DNA of 64,000 nucleotides from Moorella mulderi DSM 14980 (GCF_001594015.1 NZ_LTBC01000002.1:248001-312000), one strand, 5' to 3'. Positions 8,971 to 18,882 are shown, counted from the first letter of the stretch. Numbers and translations: made by a program. The notes: generated by a model from the sequence alone, not told the origin.

Positions 8971-9614
8971 TGGGCTTTTATTCTATGGCTGTAGAGCTAA
9001 CAGACCGTCCCTGCCTGGTAGTCGGCGGCGGGCAGGTGGGTGAGCGCAAGGTTCTAAATTTGCTGGAAGCAGGCGCCAGGGTTACCCTGGTAAGCCCGGA
9101 GGTCACCCGCGTCCTGGCCGACCTGGCCCTGGCCAGGCAACTGGTATGGTGGCGGCGTGAATACCAGCCCGGCGATATTACGGGGATGACCCTGGTTTTT
9201 GCCGTCACCGGTGACGCCGGTCTTAATACCCGCGTGGCTGCCGACTGCCACCAGGCCGGCATTTGGGTCAATGTCGCCGATGCGCCGGAAAAGTGTACCT
9301 TTATGGTCCCATCGGTCGTCCGGCGCGGGGATTTGCAAATAGCCATCTCTACCGCCGGGAAAAGCCCGGCCCTGGCCCGCCAGTTACGCAAACAGCTGGA
9401 GGCTGAAATTGGACCGGAATACGGCCCCTGGGTGGATTTTTTAGGAGAACTGCGTCCTTTTCTTAAAAAGGTCTGGCCCCATGACCAGAAACGCCGGGAA
9501 GAATTACTGCGGCGGCTGGCCGGGGATGAGATATTATTTCGCCTGGTAGCCCGGGGCAAAGAAGATTTAGCAAAGGAGCGGGTGAAGCAGTGTTTGTCGT
9601 TGCCGCCGGTTTAA
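8970..9614 (+). CDS. sirC: Precorrin-2 dehydrogenase (SirC / Met8-CysG N-terminal type)
   Basis: An NAD-dependent enzyme oxidising precorrin-2 to sirohydrochlorin, the branch leading to siroheme and to cobalamin. The N-terminus has the Rossmann motif CLVVGGGQVGERKVLNLL, and residues 95-135 carry the conserved NVADAPEKCTFMVPSVV and ISTAGKSPALARQLR. At 214 residues it is the stand-alone SirC form, with no methyltransferase domain. Start ATG 8970 overlaps the preceding stop; its own stop lies 25 bases into hemA. In this pathway iron insertion by a ferrochelatase is also needed; whether this protein does both, as Met8p does, cannot be settled here. Confidence 0.92.
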   Translation: MGFYSMAVELTDRPCLVVGGGQVGERKVLNLLEAGARVTLVSPEVTRVLADLALARQLVWWRREYQPGDITGMTLVFAVTGDAGLNTRVAADCHQAGIWVNVADAPEKCTFMVPSVVRRGDLQIAISTAGKSPALARQLRKQLEAEIGPEYGPWVDFLGELRPFLKKVWPHDQKRREELLRRLAGDEILFRLVARGKEDLAKERVKQCLSLPPV

Positions 9615-10909
9615 ATCATCGCACGGCGCCGGTAGAAATCCGGGAGCAACTGGCTTTTGCCCGCCACGGTTTGCCGGCGGCCCTGGAACAGCTACGGGCC
9701 GTGGCCGGCGTTGAGGGTTGCGTGATTTTAAGTACCTGCAACCGGACGGAAATATATGTGGCCTGCCAGCAGGAGGAAACCGGGATCAGGGCGGGCAAAA
9801 ATTTCCTTGGCCAGTCCTGCCGGATGGACCCTAAAAACCTGGAAGGCTATCTTTACACCTTGAATACGCGCCATACTGTCCGCCACCTGTTCCGGGTGGC
9901 TGCCGGCCTGGATTCCATGATTCTCGGCGAAGACCAGGTTTTAGCCCAGGTGGCCGAAGCTTACGAGATAGCCCGGGAAACAGGAACAACTAATAACATC
10001 CTCAACACCCTGTGGCAGCAGGCCATTACCGTTGGCAAGAGGGTAAGGACGGAAACGCGCATCGACCGCAACACGGTATCAATCAGCTACGCTGCCGTAG
10101 AACTGGCCCGCCAGGTTTTTCACGGTAACCTCGAGGGGCGGACCGTTTTAGTAATCGGTGCCGGTAAAATGAGTACCCTGGCTGCCCGTTACCTGAAAGA
10201 TAAAGGCGTGACCACGGTCCTGGTTTCCAATCGTTCTTATGACCGGGCTGTAGCCCTGGCTTTTAAGATTGGCGGACAGGCCGTGCGCCTGGACGCCCTG
10301 GAGGACTACCTGTCCCGGGCCGATATCGTTATCAGCTGTACGGCGGCCAGCCACTATATTCTTCACCGGGAACAGGTAGCCCGGGCCCGGGCGGCACGGC
10401 CGGACAGCCCCCTGATGCTCATTGACATTGCCGTGCCCCGGGATATTGAGCCATCTGCAGGCGACCTGCCGGGGGTGAAACTGTATGATATCGACGACCT
10501 GCAACAGGTGGTCCTGGCCAACCTGGAGGAACGGCAGCATGCCGCCCGGCAGGCGGAAGGTATCATTACGGCTGAAGTCGAGGCCTTCTTCCGGTGGCTG
10601 GGCTCCCTGTATGTGGTGCCGACTATTATTGCCTTGAAGGAAAAGGCCGAAGCCATTAAACAGGCTGAACTGGAGCGGGCCTGTAACCGGCTGGGAGAAT
10701 TGACACCAAGGCAGCAAAAAATAATCGGCTCCCTGGCCAACTCCATTGTCAACCAGCTCCTCCACGACGCTGTCGTGAACTTAAAAAAGGCCGCCCTGAC
10801 ACCGCGGGGACATTTGTATGCCGAAGCCCTGCATGAACTTTTTAACCTGCCTGTGGAAGGGGCTAAGTCCCGGAAAGAAGCGGCGGCAGTGGAAGGAGGA
10901 GGGCAATAA
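9590..10909 (+). CDS. hemA: Glutamyl-tRNA reductase
   Basis: First committed step of the C5 pathway: reduces glutamyl-tRNA(Glu) to glutamate-1-semialdehyde with NADPH. The start is GTG at 9590, behind AAAGGAG, giving the typical MFVVAAGLNHRTAPVEIRE. The catalytic Cys is in STCNRTEIY (about residue 50); GLDSMILGEDQV and the NADP motif VLVIGAGKMSTLAARYL follow, and a C-terminal dimerisation helix region closes the 439-residue protein. It overlaps sirC by 25 bases and ends directly before hemC (TAA then ATG). Heme feedback is common for this enzyme, but no regulatory site is visible here. Confidence 0.96.
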   Translation: MFVVAAGLNHRTAPVEIREQLAFARHGLPAALEQLRAVAGVEGCVILSTCNRTEIYVACQQEETGIRAGKNFLGQSCRMDPKNLEGYLYTLNTRHTVRHLFRVAAGLDSMILGEDQVLAQVAEAYEIARETGTTNNILNTLWQQAITVGKRVRTETRIDRNTVSISYAAVELARQVFHGNLEGRTVLVIGAGKMSTLAARYLKDKGVTTVLVSNRSYDRAVALAFKIGGQAVRLDALEDYLSRADIVISCTAASHYILHREQVARARAARPDSPLMLIDIAVPRDIEPSAGDLPGVKLYDIDDLQQVVLANLEERQHAARQAEGIITAEVEAFFRWLGSLYVVPTIIALKEKAEAIKQAELERACNRLGELTPRQQKIIGSLANSIVNQLLHDAVVNLKKAALTPRGHLYAEALHELFNLPVEGAKSRKEAAAVEGGGQ

Positions 10910-11851
10910 ATGCTGGAAGTAAAGGTGGGCTCCAGGGAAAGTGAACTGGCCCGCTGGCAGGCCCGCTGGGTCATAGAGACCCTGGAAAAAGCCTGGCCGG
11001 ATCTGACCTGTCGCCTGGTTACCCTTAAAACTAAGGGCGATAAGATCCTCGATGTGGCCCTGGCGCGGATTGGCGATAAGGGCCTTTTTACCAAGGAACT
11101 GGAACTGGCCCTCCTGGACGGAGTTATCGATATGGCTGTCCACAGCATGAAGGATATGCCGACCAGCTTGCCAGAGGGCCTGATTATCGGTGCCATGGGG
11201 CAGCGGGAAGACCCGGCTGATGTCCTCATCTCCCCGGCGGGCTATACCCTGGCGACTCTACCAGTCAAGGCCCGGGTGGGGACAAGCAGCCTGAGGCGCA
11301 AGGCCCAGCTGGCCAATGTCCGCCCCGACCTGGAACTGGTGGACCTGCGGGGCAATGTCCCCACCCGCCTGGCGAAAATGGAACGGGAAGGGTTGGAGGC
11401 CATCGTCCTGGCTGCCGCCGGGGTGAAAAGGTTAAACCATGGCCGCCTCCTGGGGGAACCCATTCCCTACCACCTCTGCCTGCCGGCTGTAGGGCAGGGG
11501 GCCATCGGCGTCGAGATCCGGGCCGGGGATGAACAAATCGCGCAGCTGGTGGCCGCCATCAACCACCCGCCCACGACAGCGGCCGTGCGGGCGGAAAGGG
11601 CATACTTACGCGCCCTGGAAGGAGGCTGCCAGGTTCCCATAGGTGCTCTGGCTACCGTGGAAGGCGAAGCCCTGGTCCTGCAGGGTATGGTAGCCAGCCT
11701 GGACGGCAGGCAAGTGTTAAGGGATTTTACTTCCGGGAGCACGGCCAACCCGGAGGCCGCTGGCCAGGAGCTGGCCCGGAAATTACTGGCCCAAGGCGCG
11801 GAGGCCATTTTACAGGAGGTAAGACTGAAGGGTGGCAATTCCCACAGGTAA
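10910..11851 (+). CDS. hemC: Hydroxymethylbilane synthase
   Basis: Polymerises four porphobilinogen molecules into hydroxymethylbilane. Start ATG abuts the hemA stop, with GGAGGAGG just upstream. Diagnostic motifs: VGSRESELARWQA, DKGLFTKELE, AVHSMKDMPT, GTSSLRRKAQL, and LEGGCQVPIGA, whose Cys anchors the dipyrromethane cofactor. Length (313 aa) is normal. It overlaps the cobA-hemD start by 20 bases. Confidence 0.97.
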   Translation: MLEVKVGSRESELARWQARWVIETLEKAWPDLTCRLVTLKTKGDKILDVALARIGDKGLFTKELELALLDGVIDMAVHSMKDMPTSLPEGLIIGAMGQREDPADVLISPAGYTLATLPVKARVGTSSLRRKAQLANVRPDLELVDLRGNVPTRLAKMEREGLEAIVLAAAGVKRLNHGRLLGEPIPYHLCLPAVGQGAIGVEIRAGDEQIAQLVAAINHPPTTAAVRAERAYLRALEGGCQVPIGALATVEGEALVLQGMVASLDGRQVLRDFTSGSTANPEAAGQELARKLLAQGAEAILQEVRLKGGNSHR

Positions 11852-13373
11852 AGTATATCTGGTCGGTGCCGGCCCCGGTGACGCCGGTTTATTAACTATC
11901 AAGGGACACGAATGCCTGGCCCGGGCCGACGTGGTGGTCTATGACCGTCTGATCAACCAGGGCCTCCTGGATTATGCACCAAATGGGGCCGAAAAAATCT
12001 ATGTCGGCAAAGCCCCCTACCGCCATGCCCTGCGCCAGGAAGAAATCAATGAACTCCTGGTAGAGCTCGCCCGGCAGGGAAAGCAGGTAGTGCGCTTAAA
12101 AGGCGGTGACCCCTTTGTCTTTGGCCGCGGCGGGGAAGAAGCCCTGGCCCTCAAGGCCGCCGGGATACCCTTTGAAGTGGTGCCGGGGGTCACGGCGGCC
12201 ATCGCCGTACCGGCCTACGCCGGCATCCCGGTCACCCACCGCGGCCTGGCTTCGACGGTAGCCTTTATTACCGGCAATGAAGATCCGGGTAAAGAAAGCA
12301 GCGCCATAAACTGGGAAGGCCTGGCCGGCGCCGTCGATACCCTGGTTTTCCTCATGGGCATGGCCAACCTGGCCCCGATTGTCAGCCGGCTGCTGGCCTG
12401 TGGCCGTCCACCCGGTACCCCGGTGGCCCTCATCCGCTGGGGCACCAGGGCCGAGCAGGAGACTCTGGTCGGTACCCTGGCCGATATTGAGGCCAAAGCC
12501 CAGGAGACCGGCTTCAGCAATCCGGCCATTATCGTCGTCGGCCAGGTGGTCACCTTGCGCTCTACCCTGGCCTGGCTGGAAGGCAAACCCCTTTTCGGCC
12601 GGCGGGTGGTAATTACCCGCCCCCGGGCCCAGGTGGAAGCAATGGCCCGGCGGCTGGCCGAACTGGGGGCGGAAGTGCTGGCCTTCCCGGCCATTGAAAT
12701 CGAGCCACCGGCCGACTGGAGCCCTGTGGATGCCGCCCTGGCTAAGATTAAAGATTTCGAGTGGTTAATTTTTACCAGTGCCAACGGTGTCCGTTATTTC
12801 TGCCGGCGTTTACAGGAAAGGCAGCTTGACATCCGCACCCTGGCTGGGATAAAAATTGCCGCCATCGGCCCGGCGACGGCCAGGGCCCTCCAGGAACGGG
12901 GGTTGCTCCCCGCCTGGCAGCCGGGGGAATATGTGGCCGAAGCCGTAGCTGCGGGCCTGGGACCTTTACTTCAGGGCCGGCGGGTGCTCCTGCCCCGGGC
13001 TGATATTGCCCGGCCCTTCCTGGCTGAAGATCTCCGCCGCCAGGGGGCACAAGTGACGGAAGTAGCCGTCTACCGGACGGTTAAAAGGGAAGGCGATGCT
13101 TCCGCTTTACGGGAACTTTTAGCCGCCGGGAAAGTAACGGCCGTTACCTTTACCAGTTCTTCTACGGTCAAGTCTTTCCTTGAACTCCTGGGGAAGGATG
13201 CTCTTACCCTCATGGAGGGCGTCGATGTTTTTTGCATCGGGCCTATTACGGCAGCCACGGCCAGGGAAGCGGGGCTGGCGGTAACAGCTACGGCCGGGGA
13301 ATATACGGAAGCAGGCCTGATCCAGGCCATGCTGGACTATTATGCCGGCCGGAAGGCAGGTGAGGAGAACTGA
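11832..13373 (+). CDS. cobA-hemD: Fused uroporphyrinogen-III C-methyltransferase / uroporphyrinogen-III synthase
   Basis: A bifunctional protein. Residues 1-245 are the SAM-dependent methyltransferase making precorrin-2 (VYLVGAGPGDAGLLTIKG, VVVYDRLI, GGDPFVFGRGGEE, and the PVTHRGLAST region). Residues 255-510 are uroporphyrinogen-III synthase, which closes and inverts ring D (GRRVVITRPRAQ, FTSANGVRYF, AIGPATARAL, TFTSSSTVKSF). The fusion occurs repeatedly in Clostridia. The start is GTG 11832 inside the end of hemC. Making the branch-point intermediate and methylating it in one polypeptide steers flux to siroheme, cobalamin and Ahb heme. Confidence 0.96.
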   Translation: MAIPTGKVYLVGAGPGDAGLLTIKGHECLARADVVVYDRLINQGLLDYAPNGAEKIYVGKAPYRHALRQEEINELLVELARQGKQVVRLKGGDPFVFGRGGEEALALKAAGIPFEVVPGVTAAIAVPAYAGIPVTHRGLASTVAFITGNEDPGKESSAINWEGLAGAVDTLVFLMGMANLAPIVSRLLACGRPPGTPVALIRWGTRAEQETLVGTLADIEAKAQETGFSNPAIIVVGQVVTLRSTLAWLEGKPLFGRRVVITRPRAQVEAMARRLAELGAEVLAFPAIEIEPPADWSPVDAALAKIKDFEWLIFTSANGVRYFCRRLQERQLDIRTLAGIKIAAIGPATARALQERGLLPAWQPGEYVAEAVAAGLGPLLQGRRVLLPRADIARPFLAEDLRRQGAQVTEVAVYRTVKREGDASALRELLAAGKVTAVTFTSSSTVKSFLELLGKDALTLMEGVDVFCIGPITAATAREAGLAVTATAGEYTEAGLIQAMLDYYAGRKAGEEN

Positions 13374-14545
13374 TCAGCCTGACTAAACTGCTTTTTAATG
13401 ATAGTTATTTCGGGGATACGTTGCGCTACAGCCAGTCTGCCTTTGGCGCGGCAGCGGGAGCGCGCCGGGATAGTGGCCCGGTAGTAGTCTGGAATTGTAC
13501 CCGGGCCTGCAACCTGAAGTGCCGCCATTGCTATGCCAGCGCCGGTCCAGGTGCAGGCAGCGAAGAGATGGATACCCGGGCCGCCCGGGATTTCCTGGAG
13601 CAACTGGTGGCCTTCCGCGTGCCTGTCCTTCTCCTGTCCGGGGGTGAACCCCTGGTGCGGACGGATATCTTTGACCTGATGGCCACTGCCGTGAAAGGGG
13701 GCCTGCGGGTCACCCTGTCTACTAACGGTACCCTTATTGACCGCAGTACAGCCCGGGAATTGAAAAAAATCGGCGTCAGCTATGTGGGGATCAGCCTGGA
13801 CGGCGTGGAGGGCAAGCATGATGCCTTCCGGGGGCAAAAGGGAGCCTTTACGGCGGCCCTGGAAGGCATCCGTAACTGCCTGGCTACCGACCAGCGGGTA
13901 GGTTTACGTTTTACCATCAGCCGTGCCAATGTCGACCAGCTGGAGGAGATTTTTTACCTCATCCGGGAAGAGAACATTCCCCGGGCCTGTTTCTATCATT
14001 TAGTTTACAGCGGCCGGGGCAGTGAGCTCGCCGGGGAAGACCTGAGCCATGAAGAAAGCCGCGCCGCCATGGATTTGCTTATCGAAGCAACCAGGCGCCT
14101 GAAGGAACAGGGCCGGGAAGTGGAAATCTTAACCGTCGATAACCATGCCGACGGCATTTACCTTTATTTGCAACTGCGCCGCCAGGACCCGGAGCGGGCA
14201 GCAGCCGTGCTGGAGTTATTGCGCTTGAACGGGGGTAACCGCAGCGGGATCGCCATCGGCGCCGTCGACTGGGCCGGTAACGTCCACCCTGACCAGTTTA
14301 CCATGCACCACACCCTGGGTAATGTCCGGGAACGGCCCTTTGGTGAAATCTGGACCGATTTGAGCCATCCCCTCCTGCAAGGCCTGCGGGATCGCAAGCC
14401 CCTGCTCAAAGGCCGCTGCTCAACTTGCGCCTGGCTGGACCTCTGTAACGGCAACTGCCGCGCCCGGGCGGAAAGCCTGACCGGCGACTTCTGGGAGGCC
14501 GACCCCGCCTGCTATTTAACGGAAGCGGAGATTGCAGCCAGGTAA
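13370..14545 (+). CDS. ahbC: Radical SAM AhbC (12,18-didecarboxysiroheme deacetylase)
   Basis: Converts 12,18-didecarboxysiroheme to iron-coproporphyrin III in the alternative heme pathway. The radical SAM cluster motif is CTRACNLKCRHCYAS, followed by LLLSGGEPL and STNGTLI. A C-terminal Cys-rich (SPASM-like) region has CSTCAWLDLCNGNC and a late Cys. The nearest ordinary start is TTG 13421, but the reading frame upstream encodes ISLTKLLFNDSYFGDTLRYS, which fits the usual N-terminus of this family. An in-frame stop at 13361 leaves CTG 13370, overlapping the hemD stop, as the only start near a ribosome site (AGGTGA at 13358-13363). I therefore annotate CTG as the probable start. Confidence 0.85.
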   Translation: MISLTKLLFNDSYFGDTLRYSQSAFGAAAGARRDSGPVVVWNCTRACNLKCRHCYASAGPGAGSEEMDTRAARDFLEQLVAFRVPVLLLSGGEPLVRTDIFDLMATAVKGGLRVTLSTNGTLIDRSTARELKKIGVSYVGISLDGVEGKHDAFRGQKGAFTAALEGIRNCLATDQRVGLRFTISRANVDQLEEIFYLIREENIPRACFYHLVYSGRGSELAGEDLSHEESRAAMDLLIEATRRLKEQGREVEILTVDNHADGIYLYLQLRRQDPERAAAVLELLRLNGGNRSGIAIGAVDWAGNVHPDQFTMHHTLGNVRERPFGEIWTDLSHPLLQGLRDRKPLLKGRCSTCAWLDLCNGNCRARAESLTGDFWEADPACYLTEAEIAAR

Positions 14546-14635
14546 AAATGCCCCTGTTTGGCTATGTCCCTCACCGCTCACGGCCATGCCCCCAGGATAT
14601 AGCCATAATCAACATATTTGCCGAGGTGATTTTTC

Positions 14636-15610
14636 ATGTCCGGTTTTCCCGTGCGCCGGCCGCGCCGCCTGCGGCAGAATGAAACCTTGCGGGCCATGAT
14701 CCGGGAAACGGAAATTAACGTCCGCGACCTCATTTATCCCTTTTTTGTCATCCACGGCCAGGGAATAAAAAACCCGGTACCTTCCATGCCGGGCGTATAC
14801 CAGCTCTCCATCGACAACCTGGTTAAAGAAGCCGCAGGAGTAGTCGCTGCCGGCATCCCGGCTGTCCTCCTCTTTGGCATCCCGGCAGTAAAAGATGAGG
14901 TGGGCTCCGGGGCCTATGACCCCCGGGGCATTGTCCAGGAAGCCGTGCGGGCCTTAAAGGGCGCTTACCCGGGACTCCTGGTCATTACCGACGTCTGCCT
15001 GTGCGAGTATACCAGCCACGGCCACTGCGGCCTGGTGGATGGCGGCCAGGTTTTAAACGACCCCACCCTGGAGCTTATCGCCAAAACAGCCCTCTCCCAT
15101 GTGGAGGCCGGGGCCGATATCGTAGCCCCCTCGGATATGATGGACGGCCGGGTAGGGGCCATCCGCCGCCTCCTGGATACAGAAGGCTTCACCCACACAC
15201 CTATCCTGGCCTACGCGGCCAAGTTCGCTTCGACTTTCTACGGTCCCTTCCGGGAAGCCGCCGGTTCGGCACCCCGGTTTGGCGACCGCCGCAGCTACCA
15301 GATGGACCCGGCCAACAGCGACGAGGCCCTGCGGGAAGTGGAACTGGACCTCCAGGAAGGGGCCGATATGATCATGGTCAAACCGGCCCTGCCTTACCTG
15401 GATATTATCCGGCGGGTTAAAGATAACTTTAACGCCCCCCTGGTAGCCTACCAGGTCAGCGGCGAGTACGCCATGCTCAAAGCCGCCGCTGCCAATGGCT
15501 GGCTGGATGAAGAAAGAACCGTGCTGGAAAGCCTGACGGCCATCAAGAGGGCCGGGGCCGATCTCATTATCACCTATTATGCCCTGGATGTAGCAAGGTG
15601 GCTAAAATAA
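14636..15610 (+). CDS. hemB: Porphobilinogen synthase (delta-aminolevulinate dehydratase)
   Basis: Condenses two 5-aminolevulinate molecules to porphobilinogen. The two active-site lysines lie in [16 protein letters not shown] and [12 protein letters not shown]. The metal loop [15 protein letters not shown] has the three-Cys zinc form rather than the Asp-rich magnesium form. The 324-residue length is normal. Start ATG 14636 has GAGGTG nine bases upstream. There are 90 bases after ahbC with no obvious terminator, so it stays in the operon. Its stop overlaps ahbD. Confidence 0.97.
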   Translation: MSGFPVRRPRRLRQNETLRAMIRETEINVRDLIYPFFVIHGQGIKNPVPSMPGVYQLSIDNLVKEAAGVVAAGIPAVLLFGIPAVKDEVGSGAYDPRGIVQEAVRALKGAYPGLLVITDVCLCEYTSHGHCGLVDGGQVLNDPTLELIAKTALSHVEAGADIVAPSDMMDGRVGAIRRLLDTEGFTHTPILAYAAKFASTFYGPFREAAGSAPRFGDRRSYQMDPANSDEALREVELDLQEGADMIMVKPALPYLDIIRRVKDNFNAPLVAYQVSGEYAMLKAAAANGWLDEERTVLESLTAIKRAGADLIITYYALDVARWLK

Positions 15611-16611
15611 TGCTCTTATCATGGAATACGACCAACCAGTGCAACCTCTACTGCGACCACTGCTACCGGGACGCCGGCGCTAAAGTGGAGGATGAATTAA
15701 GTACGGCGGAAGCAAAGAATCTAATCGATGAGGCCGTTAAAGCCGGTTTCCGGATTATGATCTTCAGCGGTGGCGAACCCCTGTTAAGGTCCGACTTGCT
15801 GGACTTGATAGCTTATGCTGCTACGCGCGGCTTAAGGCCGGTCCTGGGGAGCAACGGTACCTTGCTCACCCTGGACCTGGCCCTGGAATTGAAAAAGGCT
15901 GGGGCGCGGGCCATAGGTATTTCCCTGGATAGCTGCGATCCCGCCCGCCATGATCGCCTGAGACGCCAGGAAGGAGCCTGGCAGCAGGCCGTGGCCGGTA
16001 TGGCAGCTTGCCGGGAAGCGGGTTTGCCCTTCCAGGTGCATACCACCGTCTTTGACTGGAACCAGGACGAGCTGGAAAAACTCACCGACCTGGCGGTGGA
16101 TCTTGGTGCGGCGGCCCACCATTTCTTTTTCCTGGTGCCCACCGGCCGGGCGGCGAGCATTGAAGCGGAATCCTTACGGGCCGAGGCATATGAGGCAACT
16201 TTAAGGCGCATCTTACAAAAGCAGCAGCAGGTAGATATTGAATTAAAACCGACCTGCGCGCCCCAGTTCATGCGCATTGCCCGGGAAACCGGAGTGCCTG
16301 TACGTTACAGCCGCGGCTGCCTGGCCGGCATTGCCTACTGTATTATCAGTCCCCGGGGGGATGTACAGCCCTGTGCCTACCTGAACCTGCCCGTGGGCAA
16401 TGTCCGGGAAACGCCCTTTAGCCGCCTCTGGCAGGAGAGTGAGGTTTTCCGCATCTTACGCACGGAAAGCTACGGCGGTGGCTGCGGCCACTGCGGCTAC
16501 AAAAAGATTTGTGGCGGTTGCCGCGCCCGGGCCTGGTATTACCACGGTGACTATATGGCTGAAGAGCCCTGGTGCATCTACCAGGGCCGGAAGGGGATGA
16601 AGGTTGGATAG
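15598..16611 (+). CDS. ahbD: Radical SAM AhbD (heme synthase)
   Basis: Oxidatively decarboxylates the propionates on rings A and B of iron-coproporphyrin III to give heme b. The N-terminus carries the radical SAM motif [20 protein letters not shown], then FSGGEPLLR and GSNGTLL. The C-terminus has the second cluster region with [18 protein letters not shown] and a final Cys, as expected for AhbD. The start is GTG 15598; ATG 15610, overlapping the hemB stop as TAATG, is an equally coupled alternative. It overlaps ahbA by eight bases. Confidence 0.9.
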   Translation: MAKIMLLSWNTTNQCNLYCDHCYRDAGAKVEDELSTAEAKNLIDEAVKAGFRIMIFSGGEPLLRSDLLDLIAYAATRGLRPVLGSNGTLLTLDLALELKKAGARAIGISLDSCDPARHDRLRRQEGAWQQAVAGMAACREAGLPFQVHTTVFDWNQDELEKLTDLAVDLGAAAHHFFFLVPTGRAASIEAESLRAEAYEATLRRILQKQQQVDIELKPTCAPQFMRIARETGVPVRYSRGCLAGIAYCIISPRGDVQPCAYLNLPVGNVRETPFSRLWQESEVFRILRTESYGGGCGHCGYKKICGGCRARAWYYHGDYMAEEPWCIYQGRKGMKVG

Positions 16612-17062
16612 CCTTGACCGCCGTTTATTAAATATGATCCAGGAAGATTTCCCCCTGACGGAGGAACCGTACGCCGAAGTGGGCCGGCGCCTGGGCCTGA
16701 CGGAAAAGGAAGTCCTGGAACGCCTGGCTAAATTAAAAGAAGAGGGGATCATTCGCCGCATCGGCGCTGTCTTTGACCTGCGGCGGCTGGGTTATACCAG
16801 TACCCTTTGTGCTATGAAGGTCCCTGAAGGGCGCCTGGCGGAAGTAGCGGCAGTGGTTAATGCCTTTCCAGGAGTTACCCACAATTACCTGCGGGAAGAT
16901 GCTTATAACATGTGGTTTACCCTTATCGGCCCCTGCCGCCGCCACCTGGAAAAGGTTATGGCCAGCATCGAAGCCAGGACCGGCCTGCCAGTACTGGAAC
17001 TCCCGGCGGAAAGCTCCTACAAGATTCGAGTAAACTTTAACCTGGAAGAAGGGAACCCATAA
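16604..17062 (+). CDS. ahbA: Siroheme decarboxylase subunit (AhbA / NirD-L type)
   Basis: An Lrp/AsnC-like protein: N-terminal winged helix (residues 1-55, GRRLGLTEKEVLERLAKLKEEGIIRRIGAVF) and a C-terminal ferredoxin-like domain. In the Ahb pathway such proteins pair with AhbB to decarboxylate siroheme at C12 and C18 rather than to regulate transcription. The conserved VTHNYLRED motif contains the histidine linked to activity. The start is TTG 16604 inside ahbD. Which of the two paralogues is called A or B follows gene order and motif; it could be reversed. Confidence 0.88.
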   Translation: MDSLDRRLLNMIQEDFPLTEEPYAEVGRRLGLTEKEVLERLAKLKEEGIIRRIGAVFDLRRLGYTSTLCAMKVPEGRLAEVAAVVNAFPGVTHNYLREDAYNMWFTLIGPCRRHLEKVMASIEARTGLPVLELPAESSYKIRVNFNLEEGNP

Positions 17063-17064
17063 AA

Positions 17065-17565
17065 TTGCCACGTCCTTTAACCGACCTCGAAAAAGAACTG
17101 GTGCGCCTGCTCCAGGGCGACATCCCCCTGGTTTCCCGTCCTTTTTTACCGGTGGCCCAAAAGCTGGGCCTCAGCGAAGCGGAAGTCCTGGAGCACATCC
17201 GCCGCCTCCAGGCCGAGGGCATTATCCGCCGCTTCGGTGCCGCTCTGCGCCACCGGGAAGCCGGTATAACTGCCAACGCCATGGTAGTCTGGCAGCTGCC
17301 GCCGGAAGAATTAAAAAGGGCAGGGGAAAAACTGGCCACCTTCCCGGAAGTAACCCACTGTTACCAGCGCCAGCAGCGGCCCGAATGGCCCTATAACCTG
17401 TATGCCGTCATTCACTGCCACACCAGGGAGGCCTGCGAGAAACTGGCGGCCCGCCTGGCCGCAGCCATTGGCCATAATAATTACCGCCTCATTTTCAGTA
17501 CGGCCGAGCTAAAAAAAGAGAGCATGCAGTATTTTATTCAGGAACCCCCCGAGTGTCGGGAATAG
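17065..17565 (+). CDS. ahbB: Siroheme decarboxylase subunit (AhbB / NirG-H type)
   Basis: Second Lrp-like subunit, 166 residues, homologous to its neighbour across the whole length. The winged helix is at 10-65 (AQKLGLSEAEVLEHIRRLQAEGIIRRFGAAL) and the signature is VTHCYQRQQRPEWPYNLYAVIH. It starts with TTG two bases after the ahbA stop, so the pair is tightly coupled, which fits a heterodimer. With ahbC and ahbD it completes the siroheme-to-heme conversion. Confidence 0.9.
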   Translation: MPRPLTDLEKELVRLLQGDIPLVSRPFLPVAQKLGLSEAEVLEHIRRLQAEGIIRRFGAALRHREAGITANAMVVWQLPPEELKRAGEKLATFPEVTHCYQRQQRPEWPYNLYAVIHCHTREACEKLAARLAAAIGHNNYRLIFSTAELKKESMQYFIQEPPECRE

Positions 17566-17583
17566 AAAAGGAGGAAGTACCCG

Positions 17584-18882
17584 GTGATCGAAGCCTGGCC
17601 CAAATCAGCTGCCGCCTATGCTGAGGCTGTTAAACTCATGCCCGGGGGGGTCAACAGCCCCGTCCGGGCCTTTAAAGCTGTAGGCCTGACGCCGCCCTTT
17701 ATCCAGCGTGGTGAAGGGGCCTATCTCTATGACATTGACGGCCACCGGTATATCGACTATGTCGCCTCGTGGGGGCCTCTAATCCTGGGGCACCGCCACC
17801 CGGAGGTTATAGCTGCCCTGGAAAACACCTTACATACCATGGGGACCAGCTTTGGCGCTCCTACCGAACTGGAAAATGAACTGGCCCGGGAAATCACCGC
17901 CGCCGTTCCTTCCATCGAGATGGTGCGCCTGGTCAATTCGGGAACGGAGGCGACCATGAGCGCCATCCGCCTGGCCCGTGGTTATACCGGCCGGGAGAAA
18001 GTTGTTAAATTTGCCGGTTGTTACCACGGCCATGCCGATTATTTTTTAATCCAGGCCGGCTCCGGGGCCCTGACCTTTGGCGTCCCCGACAGCCCCGGCG
18101 TCCCGTCTGCCACGGCCGCCAATACCATCGTTGCCCCGTATAACGATCTGGATGCCGTCGAGGCTATCTTTAAGCAGGCCGGCGAGGAGATTGCCGCCGT
18201 CATTGTCGAACCTGTGGCCGGCAATATGGGCTGCGTCCCGCCGCAGCCGGGGTTCCTGGAGGGCCTGCGGGCCATAACGAAACACTATGGAACCCTGTTA
18301 ATTTTTGATGAAGTCATGACCGGTTTCCGGGTAGCCTACGGCGGTGCCCAGGCCCGCTTTGGCGTCCGGCCGGACCTTACCTGCCTGGGTAAAATCATCG
18401 GCGGCGGCCTGCCGGTAGGGGCCTACGGTGGCCGGCGGGAGATTATGGCCAGGGTAGCTCCAGTCGGGCCGGTCTACCAGGCCGGGACCCTGTCCGGCAA
18501 CCCTCTGGCCGTCAGTGCCGGCCTGGCAACTTTAAAAATCCTCAAGGAGCCCGGTGTCTATGAGCGCCTGGAAACCCTCTCAGCCCGCCTGGAAAAGGGC
18601 CTCAAGGAAGCCGCCAGGGAGGCCGGTGTACCCGTTACCTTTAACCGGGTGGGAGCCATGTTCACAGCCTTCTTTAACCCCGGCCCGGTAACCGATTACA
18701 CTACGGCCACGGCCAGCGATACCAAAGCCTTTGCCGCTTACTTCCAGGCCATGCTGCGCCGGGGAATTTACCTGGCGCCGTCCCAGTATGAAGCTGCTTT
18801 CATGTCCCTGGCCCACACTGAAGCAGATATTGACCGGACCGTTGAAGCTGCCCGGGAGGCCTTCCAAGAGATCGCTGCCTGA
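17584..18882 (+). CDS. hemL: Glutamate-1-semialdehyde 2,1-aminomutase
   Basis: PLP enzyme making 5-aminolevulinate from glutamate-1-semialdehyde, the second C5 step. The PLP lysine is in [29 protein letters not shown] and the [17 protein letters not shown] phosphate-binding region confirm the family. Start GTG 17584 has a strong AAAGGAGGAA site. It is the last gene of the tetrapyrrole operon, followed by a terminator at 19031. Confidence 0.97.
   Translation: MIEAWPKSAAAYAEAVKLMPGGVNSPVRAFKAVGLTPPFIQRGEGAYLYDIDGHRYIDYVASWGPLILGHRHPEVIAALENTLHTMGTSFGAPTELENELAREITAAVPSIEMVRLVNSGTEATMSAIRLARGYTGREKVVKFAGCYHGHADYFLIQAGSGALTFGVPDSPGVPSATAANTIVAPYNDLDAVEAIFKQAGEEIAAVIVEPVAGNMGCVPPQPGFLEGLRAITKHYGTLLIFDEVMTGFRVAYGGAQARFGVRPDLTCLGKIIGGGLPVGAYGGRREIMARVAPVGPVYQAGTLSGNPLAVSAGLATLKILKEPGVYERLETLSARLEKGLKEAAREAGVPVTFNRVGAMFTAFFNPGPVTDYTTATASDTKAFAAYFQAMLRRGIYLAPSQYEAAFMSLAHTEADIDRTVEAAREAFQEIAA

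Noticed and set aside
10148-11229. Long open frames on the minus strand opposite hemA/hemC
   Set aside because: Composition is the mirror of high-GC coding on the plus strand; no ribosome sites and no family resemblance.
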